DNA from: CAIOZW01 sp049317725
GTDB taxonomy: Bacteria; Acidobacteriota; Blastocatellia; RBC074
NCBI GenBank assembly: GCA_049317725.1
Contig: JBMOHS010000119.1
Coordinates: forward strand, 1-12,286
DNA length: 12,286 nucleotides
Direction of reading: 5' to 3'
The notes below the pieces were generated by a model that made no database searches, had not been told where the DNA came from, and saw only the letters and a list, made by a program, of their open reading frames with translations. The position numbers and the translations under genes were made by a program. Position 1 is the first letter of the stretch. Every line of letters begins with the position of its first letter. Of the stretch, positions 1 through 6,845 are shown in pieces.

Positions 1-2716
1 TCCCAACCCCGAGTGGGGGAGCTGAGGCATACACTTCGATGGCGTCGATGTCGATCAAGGCTCCAGCCGTTCCTTCGTGCCGGATTTCGATCGTGTGCAC
101 TCCCGCAGCCAGCCCCGTCCTCTCGTAGACCGTCTGCCAGTTTAAAGGACCGTTCGCGTTAACCTCAGCGACCTTCACTCCATCCACGTAGATCCCCATC
201 AATCCCCTTGACTCATGTCTCGAGTACCGCAATCGAAAGGCTGTCCCATTGATGGCGATGCTCGCCGATGCACCTGCCGCGCCACTGTACATCAGGGTCG
301 AGTTGTATGGCCCACTCCCACCCCAAGGTAACCATCCTGAACTGTAATTCCAACGGCTGTGTCGGTCATCGTAGATCCCTGTTCCAAGTGGAGCCGATTG
401 CAGAACATTTACAAGCTGGTTGGCAATCACGATTGAGCCTTTCCTGACCGAAAGGGATGATGGACTGATCGTATAGTTGACAACACCTGAACCGCTGCCA
501 CCATTGTTTACATTAATCCAGTCCGGATAGTTACTGGAGGCGATCCACTGGCAAGATGTAGGAGCCGCAACCTCAATAGTGCCCGATCCACCATTGCTGC
601 CGACAGTAATTTGCTTGTTGGATAGCTGATATCTGCAATTGGAGTTCTCATACAAGCCAATACCACGTTGAATGGATGCGTCCCAGTCACCGGTGAACTG
701 CCACCAGTTTGTCATTTTTTTCAATCCATTTGAGAATACAATGTTATTGGCGATACCGGGCATGGTTTGCATCCACATCATGTACCAATTTGTTTCAGTA
801 ACATAATGCAGATTAGGTGCGAGATTGGCTGGCCATTGATAAGGAATGTCACGCCAGGTTGCATTGTTGACCAAGCTATACGTACCGCCATCAGGATTCC
901 AATCCAGAATGTCACTTAACGCCAACGATGAATTATTATAGTCATAGTCAGATATGCCGTTGGGTGGGAAATGTGTGTTGCCAGCCCTGCCATAGGGATC
1001 CCAACTTTTGACAGGTCGCGCAAACTGATTCCAAAAAAGATCAGTGTTTCCGTCCTGACGATTATTGATAAAAGAGTATATCGACTCCAACTGGTGGCCA
1101 TGATTATGGGTTGACTCAGCGTGACTTCTCGTGAAATTTATCCCATATGTTACAAACGTACGCTGATATACAGGCTGATCATTATTCCATCTATAGCTGT
1201 TCGAAATATCTCCTGTTACTGGGCTCGACATGTTTGATTCATCAGGAACTATGCTGCCATGATGATAATATACCAACCAAAACTCTTTGACACCTAGCGT
1301 GTTGACGTAATACTCGGCATTGAATCTGCTTAAAATACTGTTGTAATCTGGAAAGTAGGGTCCATTTGGGCCTTGAGCAAACCCTTTTGGCACTTTTTCA
1401 TATACAGTAAATGATTTGAGAACTTCATAACCAAGCGAAGGTGTAGTCGCTACGTTTCTATACCCTCTGTAACGACTCCCCTCTTCCAGCATGAACTTAC
1501 TTCTTTTTTCGATCAGTAACGATCTAGCCTTTAGATCTTCAAGGGTTGATGTCCACCCCGTCTCAGTACTATCGAGATTGATGCCATCCAGGGTGGGGAA
1601 GAATCTGATAATTACGACCGGAATACGAAACAGTGCCCCAGCAGCCGGAGTTGCCAGATATGGATCTACCGGACTGTCTTCAACCGGCAGTATGGGCGAG
1701 TTAACAGTAACATTAATGAAGCGTGAAGTCGAACCTAACACACCGGTAAGCGTTGCCGTTCCACTTGTGAGCCCCCTTATCCATCCCTCTCCATCAACAA
1801 TAGCAACTGCGGGATTGCTGCTGCTCCACTGTGCTGCTATCATTGGCAAGGTAATGTTCCCAACATTAGATGTTGCACTGATACTTAGCAGATTACTGTG
1901 TCGCCATCCAGTGGTCAGTTCAATGTTGGAATGATTTGGAGTTAGATTCCAGCTTGAAATTGAAATAGCACTGTTCATTCGAGCGGCAATCTCAGCTGTA
2001 GTTCTTGGGGCATTGCTGATTATCAAATAGTCAAGTAAACTGTTGAGGTAGTTGCTTGTGCCATCCACTCCAATCTGGAAGGAGGAAACATTGACAGCTG
2101 GAAGTGAATTGCTGAAAGTTGTCTCATTTCTTAACGTACCATCAATAAATATTCGGAGTTTTTTTGATGAATCGCTCCAAGTAAATGCAACATGATGCCA
2201 CTGTCCGGAGACCCAAGTGCCAACATTTTGCGCTACGCCAACCTCTCCTCCAGGATGAAGACTGAATCTGTTGAGAATGATTCTCAAATTATTCGCTCCA
2301 TCCTTGGCGACAAGAATCCCGCCACCACCTCCAAAAGAAAAAATTGTGCGGTTTTGATTGTCATTTCCGTTCCAAAACGGCTTTATCCAGAATTCAATGC
2401 TGCCCTCTCTTGAATTGATGTTATTGACACTGGAATAACTCAACATTGAGCCTGGTGCCAGATAGACAGCTTGATTCTGTACACCAGTTTGATATGTGAT
2501 CCCACTCGCTTGTATAGGAAGCTGACCAGCATTACCGGTGAGGTTGTTATCAAAATTCAGAACGAATAGTTCACTCTGATTTACAATGCTCGCCATGGAT
2601 CCAGCTTGTTGATCGTTCAACAAAGTGGCAAATATCTGCCTATCGAAAATCATTGATGATGTTAGAATGGACACAAATGCGGCACAAACTGTTAATCTGA
2701 AGATCATGCTTTTCAT
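1..2716 (-). CDS. Secreted multidomain LamG / Big_2 / BACON-like surface protein, C-terminus cut by window edge
   Basis: One uninterrupted minus-strand frame runs from ATG at 2716 to the left edge: 905 codons with no stop, so the gene is partial at its 3' end. Residues 1-30 look like a Sec signal peptide (K3, hydrophobic core 5-23, possible cleavage after IFA at 30). Residues about 48-245 resemble a laminin-G/concanavalin-A-like jelly roll (EGSIEFWIKP at 104, GQWHHVAFTW at 171, LRIFIDG at 187). Residues about 255-340 resemble a Big_2 Ig-like domain (WSSSNPAVAIVDGEGWIRGL at 297). Residues about 345-690 form a domain I do not recognise, rich in aromatic residues, with HNHGHQLE at 537-544. Residues about 697-773 look BACON-like (SCQWIASSNYPDWINV at 721). 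Residues about 780-897 look like a beta-sandwich carbohydrate-binding-type module (YDDRHSRWNY at 782, IYVDGVKVAEV at 842, HTIEIRHEG at 874). A weak Shine-Dalgarno, AGGTGA, lies at 2729-2734. Its likely role is surface adhesion or polymer binding, possibly with an enzymatic core; the substrate is unknown. The DNA is much less GC-rich than the right half of the window, except at its 3' end. Confidence 0.85.
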   Translation of the reverse strand, partial: MKSMIFRLTVCAAFVSILTSSMIFDRQIFATLLNDQQAGSMASIVNQSELFVLNFDNNLTGNAGQLPIQASGITYQTGVQNQAVYLAPGSMLSYSSVNNINSREGSIEFWIKPFWNGNDNQNRTIFSFGGGGGILVAKDGANNLRIILNRFSLHPGGEVGVAQNVGTWVSGQWHHVAFTWSDSSKKLRIFIDGTLRNETTFSNSLPAVNVSSFQIGVDGTSNYLNSLLDYLIISNAPRTTAEIAARMNSAISISSWNLTPNHSNIELTTGWRHSNLLSISATSNVGNITLPMIAAQWSSSNPAVAIVDGEGWIRGLTSGTATLTGVLGSTSRFINVTVNSPILPVEDSPVDPYLATPAAGALFRIPVVIIRFFPTLDGINLDSTETGWTSTLEDLKARSLLIEKRSKFMLEEGSRYRGYRNVATTPSLGYEVLKSFTVYEKVPKGFAQGPNGPYFPDYNSILSRFNAEYYVNTLGVKEFWLVYYHHGSIVPDESNMSSPVTGDISNSYRWNNDQPVYQRTFVTYGINFTRSHAESTHNHGHQLESIYSFINNRQDGNTDLFWNQFARPVKSWDPYGRAGNTHFPPNGISDYDYNNSSLALSDILDWNPDGGTYSLVNNATWRDIPYQWPANLAPNLHYVTETNWYMMWMQTMPGIANNIVFSNGLKKMTNWWQFTGDWDASIQRGIGLYENSNCRYQLSNKQITVGSNGGSGTIEVAAPTSCQWIASSNYPDWINVNNGGSGSGVVNYTISPSSLSVRKGSIVIANQLVNVLQSAPLGTGIYDDRHSRWNYSSGWLPWGGSGPYNSTLMYSGAAGASASIAINGTAFRLRYSRHESRGLMGIYVDGVKVAEVNANGPLNWQTVYERTGLAAGVHTIEIRHEGTAGALIDIDAIEVYASAPPLGVG

Positions 2717-3030
2717 GGCAATATTCTCTCACCTTGACCTTGTCGATTACTAAAGCGAAACTCATCTTTTGATATCAAATGGTCACTTAACAACAGTCCA
2801 TATTTCAGAAAAACTTCCGGTTAAGTGCTGGGATTCGATGGATGGATTGCGTTGATGTATAAACCTTCTCAATCAAATCCCCTATAGATTTTGAATCATC
2901 TTACGTACCTTGTGATAGAAGCTATCCAGAAACCAGGGAAAGTAATGAATAAAGGGATGATCTGATAAAAAGACACGATGATTCCAAAAAGGTAACTACT
3001 CACGGCATCAATGAATTTCAAGGTTTCCTG

Positions 3031-3133
3031 TCTTCTTCTCGGTGACCTCTCAGTGCTGCAATGATCTCTTCCGCTCAGACGTTAGTGGATTGTGGACGAA
3101 GATCACTGCCAAATCTTCTTCTCGGTGATCTCT
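3031..3133. repeat. Degenerate direct-repeat pair of the intergenic 'CACCGAGAAGA' type
   Basis: TCTTCTTCTCGGTGACCTCT at 3031-3050 recurs at 3114-3133 with one mismatch, 83 bases apart. Read on the minus strand, the second copy continues in a run resembling ACTAAAGGACA ... AGACACAGAGATCACCGAG (about 3114-3170). I recall such low-complexity sequence from non-coding spacers of several large bacterial genomes, where spurious ORFs read through it give HREHR-like peptides. Here a 69-residue minus-strand frame (3050-3259) shows this (GQHRKHTRHRDHREEDL). I interpret it as a decayed non-coding repeat, not a gene. That it is dispersed elsewhere in this genome is inferred from memory. Confidence 0.5.
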
Positions 3134-3279
3134 GTGTCTTGTATGTTTACGATGTTGTCCTTTAGTGGTAAGAGGGACACGGCAGCAAGGTGGTAGATCG
3201 GTTGTGTCTTGCATGACCGGAGGATCCCATGGATCCCCCATTTTTTCACCCCAACCCACACGAAAGTCTGAAGCCCCTC

Positions 3280-3327
3280 TTCAGCTGAAAATTCTTTGAC
3301 ATTCCAGTAAGCGTCTTTCAGCTGAAA
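3280..3327. promoter_or_regulatory. Paired TTCAGCTGAA palindromes, candidate operator
   Basis: A perfect 10-bp palindrome TTCAGCTGAA (3280-3289) is followed by a perfect 12-bp palindrome TTTCAGCTGAAA (3316-3327). Their centres are 37 bp apart, about 3.5 helical turns. Both are followed by an A-rich stretch. A TTGACA hexamer sits between them at 3296-3301, but no good -10 box follows at 16-18 bp. The pair could bind a dimeric regulator controlling either the minus-strand gene (start 2716) or the operon (start 3683). The distance to both genes is large, so a function is unproven. Confidence 0.3.
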
Positions 3328-3328
3328 A

Positions 3329-3350
3329 ATGGCTCAAAATTTTTTGCCAT
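3329..3350. promoter_or_regulatory. 22-nt interrupted dyad ATGGC-N12-GCCAT
   Basis: ATGGC (3329-3333) and GCCAT (3346-3350) flank a 12-nt spacer whose core is the palindrome AAAATTTT (3336-3343). Overall 18 of 22 positions are two-fold symmetric. It starts two bases after the second TTTCAGCTGAAA palindrome. The AT-rich, symmetric core looks more like a protein-binding site than a transcription terminator: the stem is only five pairs, and no clean U-run follows it on the plus strand. Confidence 0.25.
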
Positions 3351-3483
3351 AGAAAAAGTTTTATTAAAAAGACCAGTTGAGAGTAGGTCATAACGTTACG
3401 ATGGACGACAAATCACTTAACTTCATGTTGATAAGTGTAAAGCAATCAATGGTTTATGCTGATAGGGCTTCCCTAGTCGAGTA

Positions 3484-3500
3484 AAAGTCATCACGACTTT
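3484..3500. promoter_or_regulatory. Small inverted repeat AAAGTC-N5-GACTTT, possible operator
   Basis: Perfect 6-bp arms, AAAGTC (3484-3489) and GACTTT (3495-3500), are separated by ATCAC. This 17-bp dyad lies 183 bases upstream of the first operon gene and just before a TTGACC hexamer at 3503-3508. Its size would suit a dimeric helix-turn-helix regulator, but no regulator gene is in the window and no good -10 box lies at normal spacing after the hexamer. Chance occurrence is quite possible. Confidence 0.2.
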
Positions 3501-3682
3501 CATTGACCTGTCCAGTGGCTGCCATTCGACTACCGGCAATGCATGCACCAAGGTGAATAGTTGAGATGGCCAGCCACCCCTTGTGGAGTCATCGGCGAGT
3601 GAGAGGGGGTAAGTCCAAGTTGTTGGCATCCTGAGACCTCTTCCCCCAGTGTGGTGGCTCCGTCAAATTGGAGTGATACGGG

Positions 3683-4555
3683 ATGGAGCTGGCGATTGCG
3701 GTACTGGTACGGATCTTCTCGAACCCGGGGTCGAACGTCTTGCAGAAGCAGCTGGTGCTGAGGGGCCAGCCGCCGCTGGTCGTCAACGCGACCAGCTATC
3801 TGCTCTTGGCGGTGGCGGCGCTCGGCTGGGTCATCTGGGAGCGGCCGGGGCTGCCCGGGGCGGGCTACTTTGGCTATGCCGTGCTCTCTGGGATAACGGG
3901 AGCGTTGGGCAATGGCTTTCTGGTGCGGGCGCTGCAACGGGGAGACCTCTCGGTGTTGGGTCCGATCAACGCCTACAAGTCGGTGATCGGGCTGGCGACG
4001 GCGTATTTCTTGATCGGAGAGCGCCTTCGCTGGAGTGGTGCGATTGGGATGGGGCTGATCATCGCGGGGAGCTACCTGGTCTTGGGGCGTCGGGGGGAGG
4101 GCGGCAGTGCCTTCTGGGAGCACGTGCGAGAGCCGGCGGTGCGGGACCGATTGATCGCGCTGGTGCTGACCGGGGTTCAATCCGTCTTCGACAAGCAGGT
4201 GATCGAGCATGCAGGGCTTGGGATGGCCTTTGTCAGTTGGTCCTGTTTTGGGGCGCTCTTCTCGATGGCTCTGGTGCGGCTGGGAGGACCGGTAAGGGAG
4301 CGGGTTGGCCGGATCGATGGGGGAACGGTCGCGCGTTATGCGATGCTGACGGTAACGACAGGATTGATGGTCGCCTCGACCAACTACGTCTTTCGGGGGA
4401 TGGCGGTCGGGGAGGCATTGGCGCTCTTTCAGCTCTCGATTCTGGTCTCGGTCCTCTTTGGAGTGCACTTCTTTCGGGAGGAGGGAGTGGTGCGCAAACT
4501 GCTTGGGGCCCTGGTGATGATGGTCGGCTCGATGACGATCCTGCTGGGAAGTTGA
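3683..4555 (+). CDS. DMT-superfamily (EamA-type) permease, first gene of the hydroxyproline cluster
   Basis: This is a 290-residue integral membrane protein of drug/metabolite-transporter layout. About ten hydrophobic helices form two EamA-like halves. The first half ends with IGERLRWSGAIGMGLIIAGS (residues 111-130) and the second with FFREEGVVRKLLGALVMM (263-280), the usual signature just before the last helix of each half. A long loop at about 135-155 joins the halves. The ATG at 3683 is preceded by TTGGAGTG (3668-3675), with GGAG 9 nt upstream. It stands first in the same-strand series of hydroxyproline genes, 161 bases before lhpA. This suggests it moves hydroxyproline or a pathway intermediate across the inner membrane, but the direction and substrate cannot be read from the sequence. 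EamA proteins are commonly amino-acid or metabolite exporters, so export of a toxic intermediate is a real alternative to uptake. Confidence 0.85.
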   Translation: MELAIAVLVRIFSNPGSNVLQKQLVLRGQPPLVVNATSYLLLAVAALGWVIWERPGLPGAGYFGYAVLSGITGALGNGFLVRALQRGDLSVLGPINAYKSVIGLATAYFLIGERLRWSGAIGMGLIIAGSYLVLGRRGEGGSAFWEHVREPAVRDRLIALVLTGVQSVFDKQVIEHAGLGMAFVSWSCFGALFSMALVRLGGPVRERVGRIDGGTVARYAMLTVTTGLMVASTNYVFRGMAVGEALALFQLSILVSVLFGVHFFREEGVVRKLLGALVMMVGSMTILLGS

Positions 4556-4636
4556 CCGGGAGAGTTGGGCCACTGATGACGAGGGAGCAATGGATCGGCG
4601 GACCCGTCTTTTCCCCGGCGGTCTGAGCCCCTCTCT

Positions 4637-4664
4637 TTGCGAGGTCCGGGGAATGGACTACACT
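4637..4664 (+). promoter_or_regulatory. Possible internal sigma-70-like promoter before lhpA
   Basis: TTGCGA (4637-4642) and TACACT (4659-4664) are separated by 16 bases in the 161-base gap between the permease and lhpA. Transcription would start near 4671 and give a leader of roughly 45 nt before the preferred lhpA ATG. In a GC-rich background the TACACT box stands out, but the match is partial and no regulator site is obvious around it. It could give the enzyme genes a start independent of the permease. Confidence 0.3.
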
Positions 4665-4716
4665 ACCCCGTCGATCAGGGCTGGGGGAGGATTTGAGCAA
4701 AGGGGGGAGGGGCAGG

Positions 4717-5676
4717 ATGGAAGAGAGGGCGAGGCGAGTGGGGCGTGTCTCGGTGATCGACTCGCACACGGGCGGGGAGCCGACGCGAGTCGTTTGGGAG
4801 GGCGGGCCGGATCTGGGGAGTGGATCGATGGCCGAGCGCTTGGCTCGCTTTCGCACGGAGCACGATGCCTTCCGGAGTGCGGTAGTCAACGAACCGCGCG
4901 GGTCTGACGTCCTGGTGGGAGCCCTGCTCTGCGAGCCGGTCGATCCGGGCTGCGTCGCGGGAGTGATCTTCTTCAACAATGTTGGCTATTTGGGAATGTG
5001 CGGGCACGGTACGATCGGGCTGGTGGTGACGTTGGCGCACCTGGGCCGCCTCGGTCCGGGGGAGCACCGGATCGAGACGCCGGTCGGGGAGATTCGGGCA
5101 CGGCTGCACGACTCGGGGGAGGTCTCGGTCTTCAATGTTCCGAGCTACTCTTACCGGGAAGCCGTTCCGGTCGAGGTCGAGGGGATCGGCACGGTGGTCG
5201 GCGACATCGCCTGGGGTGGGAATTGGTTCTTCCTCGTCGAGGCGGGGGGGGAGGCACTGACCCTCGATCGGGTCGAGGCCCTGACCAATTACACGTGGCG
5301 GATTCGACAAGCCTTGGTTGAGCAGGGGATCACAGGTGAGGGCGGGCAGGAGATTGACCACATCGAGCTCTTTGGCCCGCCGAGTGGGGCGGGGCTCGAC
5401 AGCCGCAACTTCGTGCTCTGTCCGGGGAAGAGCTACGACCGATCACCGTGCGGGACGGGAACGAGCGCCAAGCTGGCGGTGCTCCAAGCGCGCGGGGAGC
5501 TGACCGAGGGGCAGGTCTGGCGACAGGAGAGCATCGTCGGGAGTGTCTTTGAAGGGGAGATCCGCGTTCGGGATGGCCGGGTCTACCCGACAATCACCGG
5601 AACGGCCTTTGTGCAGGCAGAGGGGACCCTGCTGCTCGATCCGCGCGATCCCTTCTGTTGGGGGATCCGGCAGTGA
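4717..5676 (+). CDS. lhpA: 4-hydroxyproline 2-epimerase (proline racemase family)
   Basis: This cytosolic, cofactor-independent enzyme interconverts trans-4-hydroxy-L-proline and cis-4-hydroxy-D-proline, the first pathway step. The 319-residue protein has the family's N-terminal DSHTGGEPTRVV and both catalytic cysteines: MCGHGTIG (Cys95) and SPCGTGTSAK (Cys245). Two cysteines indicate an epimerase/racemase; the related trans-3-hydroxyproline dehydratases have Thr in place of the second. WGGNWFF and DSRNFVLCPG are also typical of the family. I chose ATG 4717 because a strong purine run (GGGGGGAGG, 4702-4710) lies about 6 nt upstream. A TTG at 4693 would add eight residues but has its purines only 2 nt away. 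The stop overlaps the GTG start of the next gene (GTGA, 5673-5676). Proline racemase is the main alternative; the neighbouring dehydrogenase, deaminase and semialdehyde dehydrogenase genes argue for hydroxyproline. Confidence 0.93.
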   Translation: MEERARRVGRVSVIDSHTGGEPTRVVWEGGPDLGSGSMAERLARFRTEHDAFRSAVVNEPRGSDVLVGALLCEPVDPGCVAGVIFFNNVGYLGMCGHGTIGLVVTLAHLGRLGPGEHRIETPVGEIRARLHDSGEVSVFNVPSYSYREAVPVEVEGIGTVVGDIAWGGNWFFLVEAGGEALTLDRVEALTNYTWRIRQALVEQGITGEGGQEIDHIELFGPPSGAGLDSRNFVLCPGKSYDRSPCGTGTSAKLAVLQARGELTEGQVWRQESIVGSVFEGEIRVRDGRVYPTITGTAFVQAEGTLLLDPRDPFCWGIRQ

Positions 5677-6845
5677 GCGCAGGGGGGGCAGGGCTAGCGG
5701 GCTCGATTCCCGATCTGCTGATTGTCGGCGGCGGGATCGTCGGCGCGGCCTGCGCCTGGGAGGCGGTCCGCGCCGGGCTGCGGGTGACGGTGGTCGAGTC
5801 TGGGCCGATTGGTGGCGGGGCCTCGGCGGCGGGGATGGGCCATCTCGTGGTCATGGACGATTCGGACGCACAGTTTGCCCTGACCCGCTACTCGCTCGAC
5901 TGTTGGCTAGAGTTGCGGCCGCAACTGCCGGATGATGCCGAGTACGACCCGTGCGGGACGCTCTGGATCGCTGCCGACGACGAGGAGATGGGCGAGGTTC
6001 GGCGCAAGCAGGCCTACCTCGCATCACAGGGCGCGGCGAAGGCGATTGAGGTGCTTGACCCGGTGCAGCTCCGGCAGGCCGAGCCTGCCCTCCGCGACGG
6101 CTTGGCGGGGGCGCTGCGGGTGATCGACGACGCAGTCGTCTACACGCCCTGCGTCGTTCGCTGGTTGCTGGACGAGGTCGTGCGGTTGGGCGGGGAGGTT
6201 CGGGCGGGAGAGGTGGTCGAGCTCCTCCCCGATGGGGTCCGCTTGGCGGATGGAGCGAGGCTCTCGGCCGGGGCGACGGTCAATGCTGGCGGCATCTCGG
6301 CACCACGCCTCACCCCTGGGATTCCAGTCGTTCCGCGCAAAGGGCACTTGGCGATCACCGATCGGTATCCAGGCTGGGTGCGCCATCAACTGGTCGAGCT
6401 GGGCTACCTCAAGAGTGCCCACGGCTCGACGAGCGATTCCGTCGCCTTCAATGTGCAGCCACGGCGGACGGGACAGCTCCTGATTGGATCCTCGCGCCAG
6501 TTTGGAGTCGAGACGCCAGAGGTGGAGGGCGAGATGTTGGGGCGCATGCTGCGCCGTGCGGTTGAGTATCTGCCAAGCATCGGCGACCTCTCGGTCTTGC
6601 GGGTCTGGGCGGGGTTCCGTCCAGCGACCCCGGACAACCTCCCACTGATCGGTCGTTGGCCGGTGAGTGGTGCAGAGGACGACCGCGCCGTCTGGTTGGC
6701 GACGGGCCACGAGGGCTTGGGGATCACGACCTCGCTGGGAACGGCCCGCCTGCTGGTCGATCAGATTGTCGGGCGACCGAGCCCGATTCCCGTCGAGCCG
6801 TACTGGCCGACTCGATCATCAAGCAATGGAGAAGGGCATGGATGA
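5673..6845 (+). CDS. D-hydroxyproline dehydrogenase, DAAO-like FAD subunit
   Basis: This is a 390-residue FAD-dependent amine/D-amino-acid oxidoreductase of the DAAO/glycine-oxidase family. The N-terminal dinucleotide-binding fold DLLIVGGGIVGAACAW (GxGxxG at 19-24) is followed by VVESGPIGGGASAAGMGH. The C-terminal FAD-contact region has VWAGFRPATPDNLPLIG and ATGHEGLGITTSLGTA. It probably carries the active site oxidising cis-4-hydroxy-D-proline to 1-pyrroline-4-hydroxy-2-carboxylate and passes electrons to the partner subunits encoded next. GTG at 5673 is the likely start: it overlaps the lhpA stop as GTGA, and GGGGGA (5660-5665) lies 7 nt upstream. A longer TTG reading from 5658 lacks a ribosome site. 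The stop overlaps the next start by 8 nt. It corresponds to one subunit of the heteromeric LhpBEF-type enzyme, related to opine oxidase and hydrogen cyanide synthase subunits. Which Lhp letter it matches I cannot say for certain. Confidence 0.85.
   Translation: MSAGGAGLAGSIPDLLIVGGGIVGAACAWEAVRAGLRVTVVESGPIGGGASAAGMGHLVVMDDSDAQFALTRYSLDCWLELRPQLPDDAEYDPCGTLWIAADDEEMGEVRRKQAYLASQGAAKAIEVLDPVQLRQAEPALRDGLAGALRVIDDAVVYTPCVVRWLLDEVVRLGGEVRAGEVVELLPDGVRLADGARLSAGATVNAGGISAPRLTPGIPVVPRKGHLAITDRYPGWVRHQLVELGYLKSAHGSTSDSVAFNVQPRRTGQLLIGSSRQFGVETPEVEGEMLGRMLRRAVEYLPSIGDLSVLRVWAGFRPATPDNLPLIGRWPVSGAEDDRAVWLATGHEGLGITTSLGTARLLVDQIVGRPSPIPVEPYWPTRSSSNGEGHG

Larger units (their letters stand above)
2717..3682. 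other. AT-rich intergenic region with repeats and palindromes, no credible gene
   Basis: About 965 bases separate the minus-strand surface-protein gene from the plus-strand operon, so the region should hold divergent promoters for both. I see no ORF with protein-like composition and no tRNA or rRNA. It contains a pair of near-identical 20-nt direct repeats (3031-3050 and 3114-3133), two copies of a TTCAGCTGAA palindrome (3280-3289 and 3317-3326), a 22-nt dyad (3329-3350) and a small inverted repeat (3484-3500). The short palindromes TTTGATATCAAA (2768-2779) and TAACGTTA (3391-3398) are also present. Base composition changes to GC-rich at roughly 3600-3650. No convincing -35/-10 pair could be fixed for either flanking gene by eye. 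Confidence 0.7.

Noticed and set aside
1491..1934. 147-residue plus-strand frame inside the surface-protein gene
   Set aside because: It lies opposite a continuous 905-codon frame with recognisable domains, lacks a ribosome site and has no motif.
2768..2779. Perfect palindrome TTTGATATCAAA upstream of the surface-protein gene
   Set aside because: It is a single short AT-rich palindrome with no partner site or clear promoter around it. I could not separate it from chance.
3031..3133. Possible CRISPR array
   Set aside because: There are only two repeat copies, of 20 nt, with a 63-nt spacer, no third unit and no cas gene nearby.
3050..3259. 69-residue minus-strand frame rich in His and Arg
   Set aside because: It reads through a decayed intergenic repeat; the HRKHTRHRDHREE peptide is the usual spurious product of such repeats.
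3329..3372. Rho-independent terminator
   Set aside because: The stem is only five base pairs, its loop is 12 nt, and it is not followed by a clean T-run on either strand. No gene end lies close by.
3530..4573. 347-residue open frame on the minus strand opposite the permease gene
   Set aside because: Its composition is dominated by Arg, His, Gln, Asp and Pro, as expected of an antisense frame in GC-rich DNA. The opposite strand encodes a clear ten-helix EamA protein.
4693..4716. TTG start that would lengthen lhpA by eight residues
   Set aside because: The purine run at 4702-4710 fits as the ribosome site for ATG 4717, while purines before the TTG are only 2 nt away. The added residues are not part of the conserved epimerase.
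4590..4907. 105-residue plus-strand frame overlapping the start of lhpA
   Set aside because: It overlaps lhpA in another frame, has no motif, and its Gly/Arg-rich composition is that of a shadow frame.
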